Source of the DNA: Acorus gramineus
Lineage: Eukaryota; Streptophyta; Magnoliopsida; Acorales; Acoraceae
DNA length: 64,000 bases
NCBI GenBank assembly: GCA_030737835.1
Contig: JAUJYN010000046.1
Location: 669,747-733,746 of the forward strand
Direction of reading: 5' to 3'
Under the pieces are notes generated by a model. That model did no database searches and had not been told where the DNA came from. It saw only the letters and a program-made list of their open reading frames with translations. This document shows positions 1-11,544 of the stretch, one piece after another. The position numbers and the translations under genes are program-made. How positions within the stretch are numbered: position 1 is the first letter of the stretch; the number at the start of each line of letters is the position of its first letter.

Positions 1-54
1 GCATGACCATTTCCTTGGGGGTAGTGAGGAGAGGAAAAAAGATGTTTTATTCCC
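1..54 (-). pseudogene. Tat-lineage Ty3/gypsy integrase core, distal piece
   Basis: Read on the minus strand this stretch continues the integrase reading interrupted at 14755. It encodes a peptide of the type HLFSSPHYPQGNGHA, which matches the plant Ty3/gypsy integrase core just before the catalytic glutamate. It ends at the window edge. The preceding integrase sequence lies 14.7 kb away because a solo LTR inserted here, and both flanks carry the duplicated 5-mer TTCCC. Confidence 0.75.
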
Positions 55-2256
55 GGTCACGCCCCAGGGCGGCCGTCCCCGAGATGTGGCAATAATGAAA
101 TATCAGCTATCAATACCTGAGGTCAATAAAGACTCCAACAATAACACAAAAAGGTGGCAAAGCAAGGATAATGATAACTGAGAAAAGCGGAAGCATAATA
201 TATAAACAATGTCTGTAAACCAAAAACATTATTACAGACTCGAATACACAATCACTGTCCTGTGAGAGTCAAGTCTAGACCAAATAAAATACAACATGAG
301 CCACATGCATGATTTACAATACATACAATGACTCTAGGACTGCTGATAGCTCGCACTCGCCACCTGCTGGAAGAACGCTCCACGCCCATAAGACCCCGCC
401 ACAGGAAAACTCCAACTCCACGCCCAACACTGCCCTGAAAAGAAACAGTATGCGAGGGGTGAGCTACAAGCTCAGTGTGTGGCTGGAAACCAATCACCAT
501 ACAACATTTCAATACATAAGCACTTTCCTTTCAAGGAAAACATGGGTCGAAACCCATGGATAACAGGGTCACGCGGTAGCGCGACCAACCTCACCCTCAC
601 CCTCACTCTTGGGACTTTTGGGAGAGACCATACCGTTGGTCGAGGAGACCCGGATTACTGGTCCACACAACACTACTGGATCATCTCCATCGAGGTAACT
701 ACCCAACGATGTCTTTGAACATCGACACGAGACCGGACCCAACAACTATGGAACGGACAAACAACAAATGGGTCACGCGGCGATGTGTCTTCACCTCATC
801 CTCACCCTCACCCCTTAGAGGTGACATAGGACTTTTGGAAGAGACTTAGACTGCTCTACACCCTTGGTCCACCGGTAGCCCTTTCCCCCGCATAGCCTCT
901 ACCTGGTATACTCCCACGATCAGTACGCTTCCGAACGCATCGGTGGTACCTACGGATGGGAGCCCTCTGTCAGGACAGCTTTCCCAACGCGGGGAGTTCC
1001 TACATCGGATCCGACAAAGGGGAGAACGATTCCACGCTGGCAATATCATTCGTTAGCCCTCTCCTGGGTAGCCTCTACCTGGTATACTCCCACGATCAGT
1101 ACGCTCCCGAATGCATCGGTGGTACCTACAGATGGGAGCCCTCTGTCAGGACAGCTACAACCCGGGCCTCTTCATCACGGACGACATTGGGAGTAGATAT
1201 TCCATGTTCGCAAAGCGAACCCAATGGAAAAACAACTACTCTTGATAATCACTTATCGATATCGAATACTACTGCACTCCCACACTGTTGCGTCGCTCAG
1301 ACACAAAGGGGGTTGCCTCTGCTCTCACGTTGAAATAATACCAAAAGCTAATGAATTCTCCTGAATTCCAAATGAGCGCATCGCTCGGATGCACGGGGCG
1401 ATTACATCGCTAGCGCTCTAACTGATAAGATACAACCCGACAGCGGGTCATACCCACACCTATTTCAGATAGGCCTATCAGTTTCTAACATGCACATATA
1501 AATATATCCAACTATGTGCATGATCCATATGCACAATCATCTAATAATTATAGGGACAATCCCTAACATGGATTTACATCATAATAAATCATACGACATG
1601 CATACATGGTCATTAATCACAAGGCCTAACTTAAGCATGCGTTGGATATTGCCAACTTAAAAGAAGGGTCAAGCGCGATCTCACGCACTAACAGGTGCAT
1701 GCCAATATTCCAAACGAACCTGAGTCGAGTAGGAAATCGCATCTACTTACTAAGTTCGTTCAGAGGGAGAGGGCGAGAGAGATCATCATCTCATGAAGCT
1801 GGTCATAGCTTTGCCCCATTAGCATGGGCGCAATAGCTATGCCCGTTATTAACCCAGACTTAATCATACTGTATATTCCCATTAATATGGTGGGAGTAGT
1901 ATTACAATACCACCTAAGACATGCCATATTCTATACATCCATACACATTTACAACATACATGCCCATACTAGACGGCGCATGCAACACAATCATTCATAC
2001 ATGTATATAAGCCTAGCATGCAAGATATGTACATATTATAGCTTAAGCATGGCTATATTACTTATCTACACAAGTAGTATAGCTAAGGGGTCCCATCGAT
2101 GCACGACGCGCGACTATGCACGTCGAGCGCATCCCGAGAAGGGGGGGATTGGATCGAACCACTCACCGATACCCGGATCGCCGCGCGTCCGGTCTACGAG
2201 ATCTGCAAAACACAACCAATGATCCATAATTAAATTATGTAACCTCCTATCACACA

Positions 2257-4831
2257 TGTCACGCCCCAGGGCGGCCGTCCCCGAGACGTGGCAGGTATAT
2301 ATAATATCAGCAGTCTATACAGGAGAGCAATAACATACTCTAAACAACATCAAAAATGACAACACAGACAATAAGGTGGCTGACACAATATATACAAATA
2401 GCGGAAGCTTAAACGACTGAGTCTGTAATTCAAAGACATATTACAGACTCAATACATAATCAACTGTCCTGTGAGAGCCAATATATATACAATGACATCC
2501 AAATACAAGTATGTGCCCAAGCACGGATAACAATACATACAATCAAAAAGGGATGCTGATGGTCTCTCACTCGCAGAACGTGACGCTGCTCCGCTGGTGC
2601 TGATGTGCCTCGGGGAGCTCCTCCTTCAAATCCGACTCAGACAAAACTGGAGAAAAATATATGCGAGGGGTGAGCCACACGCTCAGTGAATAGCACAACC
2701 CATGCATCACAATTCATATCAACCTTAAATAATTCAGTCCCTAAAACGGGAGCAACTACACATTCTAGTGGGTCGTTTCATTGCCCAACCCACCTCCCCC
2801 CTCACCCTCACCCTTTCCGGGGGGTGACATGGGCCTCTTGGGGCATACTAGACTGCTCTCCACCCCTGGTCCACCCGGTAGCCTCTCCCACCCTCGGGTC
2901 TCCACCTGGTATACTCCCACTATCAGTACTGTCCGACGCATCGGAGGTACCTACGGGCGGGAGCCCTCTGTCAGGTCAGCCAATGCCGGGGAGTACCTAC
3001 ATCGGATCCAACCAATAAGGAGAAGACAGCCTACTCACACGGATACGATCCTCTTGGATCCGTCGACACCGATTGTAACTCTACTAATGTCATGAATTCT
3101 CAATAATTCCTCTAGGGCGCATAACTAAGATGCGGGGAGACATATATTATAACAACAATGTTATAATATTCTCTAAGGCATGCTTGTAACTATATGCTCT
3201 CATTTTGATTTAATTAAATTAAACTAGATGGGAACATGCATAGTTCGGGGCATGGTTTCTAGGCATGCATAGGCCTCTATACATGATATAAGGGTGCATA
3301 TCCCTAGCATACAAAGTCTAAGGTGGCATGGTTTCATCATAATAATCATGCATGCATAGCTTTATATTTATTACATGTTAATACACAATTATGGTGCCCC
3401 AGGGGAGGGCAATGCACGCCTACGTGCATCGAACGCCTCCCTACTGGGTTGGATTGTCCCACTCACCGAAACCCGGGTCGCTACGTGACCGTCCATCAAG
3501 ATCTGCAAGACAGTGCATTCAATATGGTGAGAAAACTACCCAAATACATAACAAATTTACTCGAAATACCCAACACTCGGACAAGCATGCATACGGGCCC
3601 GCACGCACGCGAGCACGTGCGTACGCACGCGAGTCCGAGTGCCCCGACACCCTCCCGAACCCACGGGCAGCCATACGCACGGCCACCCGCACGCGCACGC
3701 ACGAATGCGCACGCCCGCACGTGCCCCTGCGCCCCAGGCGCACTGCCGTGCCCTTGCCCGCGCGCCCAGACGCGCTGCTGCGCCCCTGCCCGCGCGCCCA
3801 GACACGTTGCCACGCGCGCGTGCACGCGTCCAGCCCTGGCGTACCCGCGCGCAGCACTCCGCGCGCACGCCAGCCAGCGTGCCCGTCTGCGCGCGCCAGC
3901 GCCTGCCTGCGTGCGCAGACTCGCACGCACGCGCGCGGATGACCCTGCACGCGCGCCCGTGCCCCTTCCACCCCCTCCCCAGCCCTCCCACACCCCCTAA
4001 ACCCATGCATAACATGCATACCCAATTTCACACCCTAAACAAGCATCTAAACAAGAATAGGGAGGAGAAGGACTCACCCAAGAGAGGAAGAACAAAGGGA
4101 GGAACTCGGGTGCCCTTCGCGCACCAAATCGCCACCACCAAGACCACCCTCAGCCCTAACAAAGGCTGAAAACAGGGGAGAAGGGGAGCCATGAGAGGGA
4201 GGTAACAAAGGGGAAAGCAAAACAAAAAAACCATAGGAAGATAGATCTAGCCCTTACCAATCTTTTTCCCTTCAATGGCTTCCTTGTTTTTCTTCTCCTA
4301 CTAGGTCTAATGGGGGAAACAAAGAGAGGGGAGATGAGATTTGTGTGTGAGTGTGAGAGAAATGAAGAGGAGAGGAAAGAAGAAGGGGAACGCCCACTTG
4401 GGCTCACACACACACACACACACACACACTTAGGGCAAATTAGGATTTTGTTGTGTTTGACTTTGGGTCAATCTAACCACACAAACAAACAAAATGATTT
4501 GACCAAGTCAATGGTCAAACTTGACTTGGTCAAAGTCATCTTTGACTTGGTCAAGTCTCCCTTTGACATTCCCGCTCGGTCAAAACCCGGATACGATTCG
4601 GAACTGCCAAATTCTGAACGTTACCGGAAATCGATGAAATTTTCGTGGGTGGTTTGAAATGGCACCAGGACACATAATGTGCAGTTAGATTTTCAATCAG
4701 AGTTCTCAAGCTCATGATGATAGCTAAAAGTCCAAAATTTTAGCGGTTCCGATCAAAAAAAGAAAAAGTTGAAAAACTGCAAGAAATGTCCCAATGGTGA
4801 CCAGAAGGCTAAAAGTGACACATATATAACA
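2257..4831 (-). mobile_element. Solo LTR, G-type subfamily
   Basis: It starts TGTCACGCCCC and ends ACACATATATAACA, the reverse complement of the element G LTR ends, with length 2575 bp against 2567 bp for the G 5' LTR. The flanking 5-mers are ACACA (2252-2256) and ATACA (4832-4836), a target duplication with one mismatch. There is no internal region, so it is a solo LTR from LTR-LTR recombination. It holds a CpG-dense block (about 3595-3960), a CA microsatellite near 4407-4430, a W-box cluster (about 4463-4588), and the conserved 36-nt exon-like segment at 3467-3502. The exon 1 homologue lacks one base relative to element G. Confidence 0.9.
3467..3502 (-). other. Conserved LTR middle exon (36 nt), 2.2 kb solo LTR
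   Basis: On the minus strand CTTGCAG precedes this segment and GTGAGTGGG follows it. The homologous 36- or 39-nt segment, with the same flanks, recurs in at least ten other LTRs of the window. In the favoured frame it reads LDGRSRSDPGF. Splicing is inferred from the flanking consensus only. Confidence 0.5.
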
Positions 4832-5796
4832 ATACATATAAGCTTACTTCATGAAGACCCTAACCCCTGATACTTCCATATTATCACCCAAGACACATGC
4901 AACCAACTCTTTGACACTCAACCAAGCAAAACTGCTAAACCTGCTGCAACCAGCCCTACTAATTGGTCTTCACAGCACCCAATACACTTCCAAAAATTTT
5001 GCAATAAATCATGCACATTCTATCATATGCTGGGATCATAATCCATGAAGACATTAGAACCTAATTTTTCTCTACAAGCCCAACACAATTCATTTCCCGA
5101 AGCAGGTCAATTCCTACGCGAATCTGGACAGGTCATGCAAAACTGGTTCTAACTTACACCACAGATATCATAATGACCCCAAATTTCATATATAACATCT
5201 AGACACATAGCTGATCAAATCATAAGAATACATAATCCTAAAAATATGCCTCTAAATACTAGATTCACTAAGATCTTTAAAAGACAGTGCTGCCTTACCG
5301 AAACAGGGGAAGGGAATTGGGGAGATGCGGGGTTCTCGACACACCCACGACCACCTCAACCGCCACCACGAACACCACCACCTTCTCAGCCACTCCTCAA
5401 GCCTTTAATGGCTGAAATCAGGGGTTGGGGAGGGGAGGCATGAGAGGGAGTTAGAGAGAAGGGAATCAAGAACAAACAACAACACCTAAAGCATGCACAC
5501 ATATACCTTCACCTTTCCTTTTAATTTTTCTTTTTCTCCTTCTTGTTCTTCTAAACACACAAAACAAAGAGCCAGGGATGGAGAGAGTGAGAGGGAGAGG
5601 GTGATGAAGGGGGACGCCCACAAACAAGAACACACACACACACACACTCACACACACACACTTAGCATTTGTGAGAAAAAGGGGGGGGGGGGTTGGTGAG
5701 GCTTGACTTTGAGTCAACCCAACCAAACAAAAAAAACAAAAATCCTTGACTAGTCAAAGGTCATATTTGACTAGTCAAGGTCTTCATTGACCCAGT

Positions 5797-5801
5797 CAAA
5801 G
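5797..5801. repeat. Target site duplication of element A, left copy
   Basis: CAAAG directly before the element A 5' LTR is repeated exactly at 14470-14474 after its 3' LTR. It lies in the W-box array (GTCAAAG) of the older LTR. Confidence 0.9.
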
Positions 5802-6079
5802 TGTTATATATGTGTCACTTTTAGCCTGCTGGTAACCGTTGGAGCGTCCTGGCAGTTTTTAAAATTTTTAGGGTTTTCGATCGAAACCGCTAATTTTTGG
5901 ACTGTTAGCTATCGTCCGAGTTAGAGGACTCCGATTGGAAATCTAACTGCATATTATGTGTCCTGGTGCCATTTTAAGCCACTCATGAAAATTTCATCGA
6001 ATTCCGGCATCGTTTCCAAAAATTTCGCAGTTCCGGGGCGTATCCGGGTTTTTAAGTCGCGCTCTACTTAAAAGGAATC

Positions 6080-8724
6080 AAAAAAATATCTTTGCACTGT
6101 TCATTGTCTTCCTCGTCGAGATCTCTCTTCCCCTCTCCGTTTTTCTTCCTTTCAAGCCCCCTAGACCCCTCAAAATCGAAAACCCAAAGCACGGGAAGTG
6201 TAGATCGGGTCCCGACCTACGCCCCGGTGCCTTCAAAACCCGATTCCGACGACTCTAGCCACTCCGTCCCCCTCTCTTTGTCCTCTGATTCGGGCCATTT
6301 CGAGGGCCGTGGTAGATCGGGCGTAAGAGAGCCTTTGGGAAAGGTTTCGGCGCGCGGAGAGCACCCGGTCACCCCTTCCTCCCCCTCGGTAAGCTTCTTT
6401 CCCTCTTTTTTCTTGTTTAGATGATTGCTAGGGGGGGGTTTTTGTGTTTGGGGGTGGTCAGCGGCAGTGGGGGTCGTCGAAGGGTGGTTGGAGGTGGTCG
6501 GAGGTGGTCGGAGGTCGTGGGAGGGGCGGTGGTGGCGCTCGAGCAGTGGCTGGGCTGTCCCGGGCAGCAGGCAGCAGCGGCAGCGGCCCAGGCAGCGCGC
6601 GGGCTGGGCGCATGCGGGGATGCGCGCGTGCGCGCGCGGGCGTGCGTGCGCGCGGCGTGCGCGCGGGCGTGCGCGGGTCTGGCGCGAGGTGCTGGTCGTG
6701 CTGGGCGCGCGGGACGGGCTGGCAGTGCTGGCAGCGAGCGCAAGGGGCCGCTGTGCGTGCGCGCAAGCGTGCGCGCGCGGGCGTGCGCTCGGAGGTGCGT
6801 GCGAGGTGTGCGCGAGGCGCAGCGGGGCAGGCGAGGTGCGTGCGAGGTGCGCGCGAGGTGCGGCAAGGTGGCGGAGGTGCGCGCGAGGTGCGCGCGAGGT
6901 GCGGCAAGGTGGCGGACGTGCGTGCGGGTCGCGTGCACGTTTGCCCGAGTGTTAGGTGTTTGTTGTGGGTTTTGGGTATTTATTTATGTATTTAATGATA
7001 TGTGGATTTATACTTACCAAGTAATACCCTGTCTTGCAGATCTCGACGGGCGGTCGCGCGACGACCCCGATACTGGTGAGTGGGACAATCCAACCCAGTA
7101 GAGAGGTGTTATACGCACTTGGGCGTATACCGACCTCTCCTGGGGCACCGTGGATTATATTAACCTGTAATAATATGTATTGCATGTGAGCATGATGAAA
7201 ATGTAGAATGCATGCTACCCTAGGCTTTTATGTTAGGGACTTGCACCCATAGGATATGCGTATGAGCCATGCAGCATGTCCCCTGGTTTTCATGCTAGGA
7301 AACCCCGGCCTATGCATGCGTCCTACTAGTTTATTATTAAATTAAATGCTGGTATCTGTTAGATCGCATGCCTTAGGATAATATTATAGGGAGGAGCCTT
7401 GCGAGGTCAACGCTGAGACCCGTGTTAGGGTACTCCGTGTTCCTTGTTTGGTTGTCGGGATGTCCTGTATCGGGACCTCGGGCTGCCCTCCCAAGGTTCT
7501 AGTCCCAATAATATTATATGTAATGATTGTATGATTGGTATAATTATTAGTATAGTTGGTAGATATTATAGGGGAGGGGCCTTGCAAGGACAGCGGTGAG
7601 ACCCGGGTTAGGGTACTCCGTGTTCCTTGTTTGGTTGTCGGGGTATCCTATAACGGGAACTCACGCCGCCCTTCCGAGTTTCTTTCCCCCAATGATATTC
7701 CAGCCTTACTGATTTTTGTACATGTTCCCGCATCTTGATGATGCACCTGGTTGAATTCAGAGGAATTCATGACATTTGAGTTGTAATGATATGTAGTTGG
7801 CGGATCCGAGTGGATCATATGCGTATGGATAGGCTGTTCTGTTCCCTGCGTTGGATTCGGTAGAGGCACCCCCAGCGTTAGACAGGGCCTTCCTGACAGA
7901 GGGCTCCCATTAGTAGGCACCTCCTGATTTGGTTTCGGACTGTGCTGAATGTGGGAGTAGACCAGGCGGCCTACGGAGTGGAGGGAGAGACTATCGGTGG
8001 ACCAAGGGTGACCAACAGCCTAGTCAGTCCCAAAATCCTATGTCACCCATTGATGGGTGAGGGTGAGGGTGTAGTGGGTTGGCGATGAGCGACCTACTGG
8101 ATTTGTGAATAGATGATTATCAGTCCCAATAGCCTATGTCACCCATGGATGGGTGAGGGTGAGGGTGTGGTGGTTCGGCGAAGTACGAACCACTGGATTA
8201 TGTTGTTATGTATTGATGGCTGGATAAAATAATGGAATATTGGTAAATATTGTCTGTGATGCATGGGTTGTGCCGTTCACTGAGCGTGTGGCTCACCCCT
8301 CGCATATGTTTTTCCCCAGTTGCCTTTGAGCCTGAGTTGGAGCCGGAGCAGTGGTAGGAGCTTTCCGAGGGATTTCTTCAGTAGCGGAGCAGCGCCACGT
8401 CCCGCGAGTACCAGAGGCTATCAGCATCCCTTTCTTGACTGTATGTATTTATTTCCGTGCTTGGGCACGTGTTTGTGTATATTCAGTTGCATTTGTATAT
8501 ATTGGCTCTCACAAGACATTTGATTGAGTATCGAGTCTGTAGAATGTTTATTCACAGATTCAGTCTTTTGCTTCCGCATTTGGTGTATATATCATGTCAG
8601 CCCCTTTTGTTGCATGTGTGTCATTCTAGTTGTCTGTGTATGATATATATTATTGACCTCCTGTGTAGGCTTCTGATGATATATACACTTGCCGCGTCCC
8701 GGGTTGGCCGCCCTGGGGCGTGAC
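6080..8724 (+). other. Candidate three-exon leader inside element A 5' LTR
   Basis: Predicted exon 1 runs from about 6080 to 6388 (CCCTCG then GTAAGC). Exon 2 is 7040-7075 (after CTTGCAG, before GTGAGTGGG, 36 nt). Exon 3 starts at 8320 after TTTTTCCCCAG and runs to the LTR end. In the frame where exon 1 ends FGARRAPGHPFLPL, exon 2 reads LDGRSRDDPDT and exon 3 is acidic (FEPELEPEQW, then TAG). In another frame the three exons are also open (99 + 12 + 67 codons). Neither has an ATG start. A 1-nt deletion near 6322 breaks the favoured frame upstream in this copy. The splice sites are inferred from consensus and from recurrence in other LTRs. Confidence 0.5.
7378..7517 (+). repeat. 140-bp MITE-like module with terminal inverted repeats
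   Basis: It begins ATAATATTATAGGGA and ends TCCCAATAATATTAT, inverted ends that match at 14 of 15 positions. The core contains TAGGGTACTCCGTGTTCC and TTGGTTGTCGGGATGTCC. Fourteen related copies occur in the window, in LTRs and in the internal regions of A, B, C and E, in both orientations. Many copies have degraded ends. Confidence 0.7.
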
Positions 8725-8730
8725 AAAAGT

Positions 8731-8742
8731 TGGTATCAGAGC
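8731..8742 (+). other. Primer binding site, element A
   Basis: TGGTATCAGAGC matches the 3' end of plant initiator tRNA-Met and lies six bases after the LTR end, as in most plant Ty3/gypsy elements. Confidence 0.95.
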
Positions 8743-8844
8743 CTGGTCCTGTCAGAGCCAATAGTCCTCCTTTCGTAGAGATGAGTCCTAGGATTTTGAT
8801 GTGAGTATTCTGATCCTAGTGTCTGGTTTTCTTAGGGTGCTGAT

Positions 8845-10190
8845 ATGCCTCCTCGCAGAGGACGGCGCGGACGAGGTCCCTCTCGGTCTTTGGAGGTTTC
8901 CGGACCTACCAGAGACGAGGATGCTACCGGAGAGCCCTTGACGCAGGAGCCTCCTGCTTGGGAGCGTGCTTTCGCTCGGTTGGCTGATTTGGTGGAGACA
9001 CAGACGCGGATGTTGGCAGAGCAGGCTAGGGAGATTCAGGAGCTGAGGGCGACCCGCGAGGCAGTTCCGCCGGTCCCCTTGGTGGCAGATCCGCCTGTGG
9101 TACCCGATGTACCCCCAGTTCCTGTGGCAGTTCCGGCAGTGAGAGTTGAGGATCCCCTGCAGAGGGAGGAGGAGCTAGAGGCGGCAGCGCGAGTGCAGCA
9201 GAGCGGCCTCAACGCCTTTCTAAAGCTCCATCCTCCCGAGTTTCATGGGCAGTCGGCAGATCCTCTTGCGCCAGAGCGTTGGTTGAGGGAGGTGGACACG
9301 ATTTCGCGGCCATGCTTTGCACCGATCGCCAGCGAGTCGCCCTGGCCACCTTTATGCTGAAGGGTGACGCCGCCGACTGGTGGGCTACCCGAGTGGTGGA
9401 CATTCCAGAGGGAGTGGAGCAGCTTTCTTGGGCGGGTTTCCGGAGGCATTTTCTGGACGAGTATTTTCCGTTCTCGACGCGACAGCTAGTGGAGCGGGAG
9501 TTCGAGCAGCTGACTCAGGGCACCATGTCCGTCGCTGACTACTCTACGCGCTTCACGAGTCTGTCCAGATTTGCTCCAGCCTTGGTGATGGACGAGGTCA
9601 CGAGGTGCCGGCGATTCGAGCTGGGTCTCAGCAGCGCTATCCGGGTGCACGTCACTGCCCACGCTTTCACGAGGTACTCCGACGTAGTGTCTCGGGCGAA
9701 GACCGTCGAGAGAGACCTCGGGATTCAAGTGCGGGCTCCGACCCCTTCTTCAGATCAGGGTCCTTCCGGGAGTCGGGACCAGGGGCAGCGCAAGAGGAAG
9801 AGGCCCCGCTTCGAGCAGTCAGCGGCTGCCTCTCCTCCAGCAGATGCGGTGCCAGTATGGGATCCGGCGCCCATTGCAGCAGTGCCCATCCAGTCCTGGC
9901 AACCGGAGAGGCGGCGCTGTTTTCATTGTCAGCGCATCGGGCATATCAGATACAATTGCCCAGATGCTGACCGACCCCGAGTGCCACCTCAGCAGCCGCC
10001 GTTCTTGCAGCAGCAGCTTCCGCGCCAGCAGCAGCAGCAGCCTCAGCGCCAGCAGCAGCCAGTGCAGCCGGCGAGGCGTGCCCCTGCTCCTCAGCCGCGG
10101 TTGGTTCAAGGCAGAGTTGCAGCGCTTACGGCCGAGGAGGCGCAGCCTTCGGGTGTCATGGTTCGAGGTATCATCTTGTATTCCCAGCTC
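8845..10190 (+). pseudogene. gag: Element A gag, one frameshift
   Basis: This encodes the capsid/nucleocapsid polyprotein that would form the particle. The ATG at 8845 starts MPPRRGRRGRGPSR, as in element E. Codons 1-152 read to about 9300, where one base is missing relative to E (ACGATTTCG for ACGATCTTCG). The frame then continues from 9279 to the end of gag. Visible parts are a proline-rich N-terminus, a Retrotrans_gag core (residues about 125-290 of the E equivalent, with WWATR and TRFTSLSRFAPA), a basic linker RKRKRPRF, and one zinc knuckle CFHCQRIGHIRYNC (CX2CX4HX4C) near 9918-9959. A glutamine-rich tail precedes the point where pol homology stops (about 10190). Only the frameshift keeps it from being intact. 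Confidence 0.9.
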
Positions 10191-10967
10191 TCTAGTATAA
10201 GGATAGGTGTGTGTGTAATTGGTGGTTATTATGCAAGTGTGTGGGGTATCTGGATGAGTGAGTGTCAAGAGCGGTTGTTTGGGTTAAGGAAGCCGGGTTA
10301 TAGCCGTCCTGGCAGTGAGTTCCCATCAGTAGGTACCGCCGATGCAGTCGGAGGGGTACTGAATTTGGGAGTATGCTAGGTAGGGGCTACCCGGTAAGAG
10401 ATTATTGAATGGTGTCGCGAGCGTGGAATCGCTCTCCCCTTAGTTGGATCCGCGTAGTACAGCCCCGGCGTTAGACAGGCTCCCGGTCAGAGGACCAGGC
10501 GAGCTACGGAGCGGGGAGAGGCTAGCGGTGGACCAGGGGTAGAGAGCAGTCTAAGTCTCTCCCAAAGTCCCAAAATGTCTCCTTTCGGGAGTGAGGGTGT
10601 GGATGAGGCGAAGGCGGGTCGCTCGTGACCCAAATTTCTGTTGGACCGTTCCCAATGATGTTGGGTCCGGTCTTGCAAAGGATGTTGAATGACATCGTTG
10701 GGTGATCATCTAGATGTAGATGATCCGGAGGAGTTAATGGTGTTCTTTTAAATGATGTCTTCTTCCAGTGTTCCTTTCTGGATTAAGGGGCCTTGTGAGG
10801 TCGGCGTTGGAACCCGGGCTAGGGTACTTCGTGTTCCTTGTTTGGTTGTCGGGGTATCCTATATCGGGATTCCATGGTGCCCTCCCGAGGTTTCTTTTCC
10901 CAGATAAGGGATGCCATGGAAGCATCAGATAGATGAGAGATCAAGTGCGAGTTTGGTTAGAGGTTAA
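10191..10967 (+). other. Spacer replacing pol in element A
   Basis: Homology to pol stops just before the protease motif. In its place are GT-rich DNA, a block like the conserved LTR unit (GGTACCGCCGATGC, GGGAGTATG, GGTGGACC) at about 10300-10580, and a copy of the 140-bp module (about 10780-10905). Element E has the same spacer after the same junction, so the replacement predates both insertions. No gene is seen. Confidence 0.8.
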
Positions 10968-11500
10968 GGCCTTTTGGGCTGAGTGGTTTCTGGTGAAGGC
11001 ATATCTGTGGACCCGGGTAAGACGCTTGCTATGTCGAATTGGCGTAGGCCGTCGAACCCCGCAAGGATTCGGAGCTTCCCGAGTTGGAGGGTTATTGTAG
11101 GAAGCTTGACGAGGGACTCTCGAAGATAGCTGTTCCTCTTAACCGCCGTACTCGGAAGGATGTCCGGTTCGAGTGGTCCCCTTCTTGCGAGGAGAGCTTC
11201 CTGGAGTTTATCGGAGGCTCACCTCAGCGCCAATTCTTACCTCTCCGTCTTGGAGTGGTGGGTTCGCAGTTGGGTAAAGGTGTCCACGATCCTGCTCACG
11301 TCATCCCGTTCGAGCCGCTCGTCTCTGAGCCGGACAGTCATTCGTGGAGCAGTCGATTGAGATCATGGACCGCCGCGTGAGGAGGTTCTGCACCAAGACC
11401 GTCCAGTTGGTCGAGGTGCGATGGCAGCACCGTTCCGGTGTTAAGGACACTTAGGAGCTCAAGGGATGCCAGGTGTGACGCATCTTTTCCCCTCCTAGAT
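10968..11500 (+). pseudogene. Element A pol remnant: RT/RNase H fragment fused to chromodomain tail
   Basis: 10968-11275 aligns with 29095-29385 of element G (late RT, including GISVDPG and the AVPL region, into RNase H). At about 11276 the sequence jumps to the homologue of 31056, the end of integrase and the chromodomain ([13 protein letters not shown]), and reaches a stop near 11478. All catalytic residues of RT, RNase H and integrase are missing. Further indels make even the fragment discontinuous. Element E carries the same fused remnant on the minus strand. Confidence 0.85.
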
Positions 11501-11531
11501 GTTTTTGCATATTTTGAGGACAAAATTTCCT

Positions 11532-11544
11532 AAGGGGGGAAGAA
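11532..11544 (+). other. Polypurine tract, element A
   Basis: AAGGGGGGAAGAA ends directly at the 3' LTR start. It is the plus-strand priming site and has the same sequence before the 3' LTRs of G and E. Confidence 0.92.

Larger units (their letters stand above)
5802..8724 (+). repeat. Element A 5' LTR
   Basis: It runs from TGTTATATATG to GGGGCGTGACA. U3 is short, with a TATA-like CTTAAAAGG near 6067. A leader follows, then a CpG-dense block at about 6580-6930, two copies of a 140-bp module (7378-7517 and about 7562-7695), and two G-rich GGGTGAGGGTGAGGG units (8055 and 8151). Indels against the 3' LTR, for example in the leader around 6260-6330, show the insertion is not very recent. Confidence 0.93.

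Noticed and set aside
6421-7101. Overlapping 150-226 codon frames in the A 5' LTR, and similar ones at 3323-4169, 12154-12845, 24624-25309, 34055-34776 and 59193-59974
   Set aside because: All are composition artefacts of CpG-rich blocks, open in many frames and both strands. Only the short exon segments at their borders show frame-specific conservation.
6092-8523. Frame-0 reading across the three A exons (99 + 12 + 67 codons)
   Set aside because: It is open in A and partly in E, but in G, D and the 41-kb LTR it hits TGA in exon 3. Exon 2 changes are non-synonymous in this frame. The other frame is better supported.
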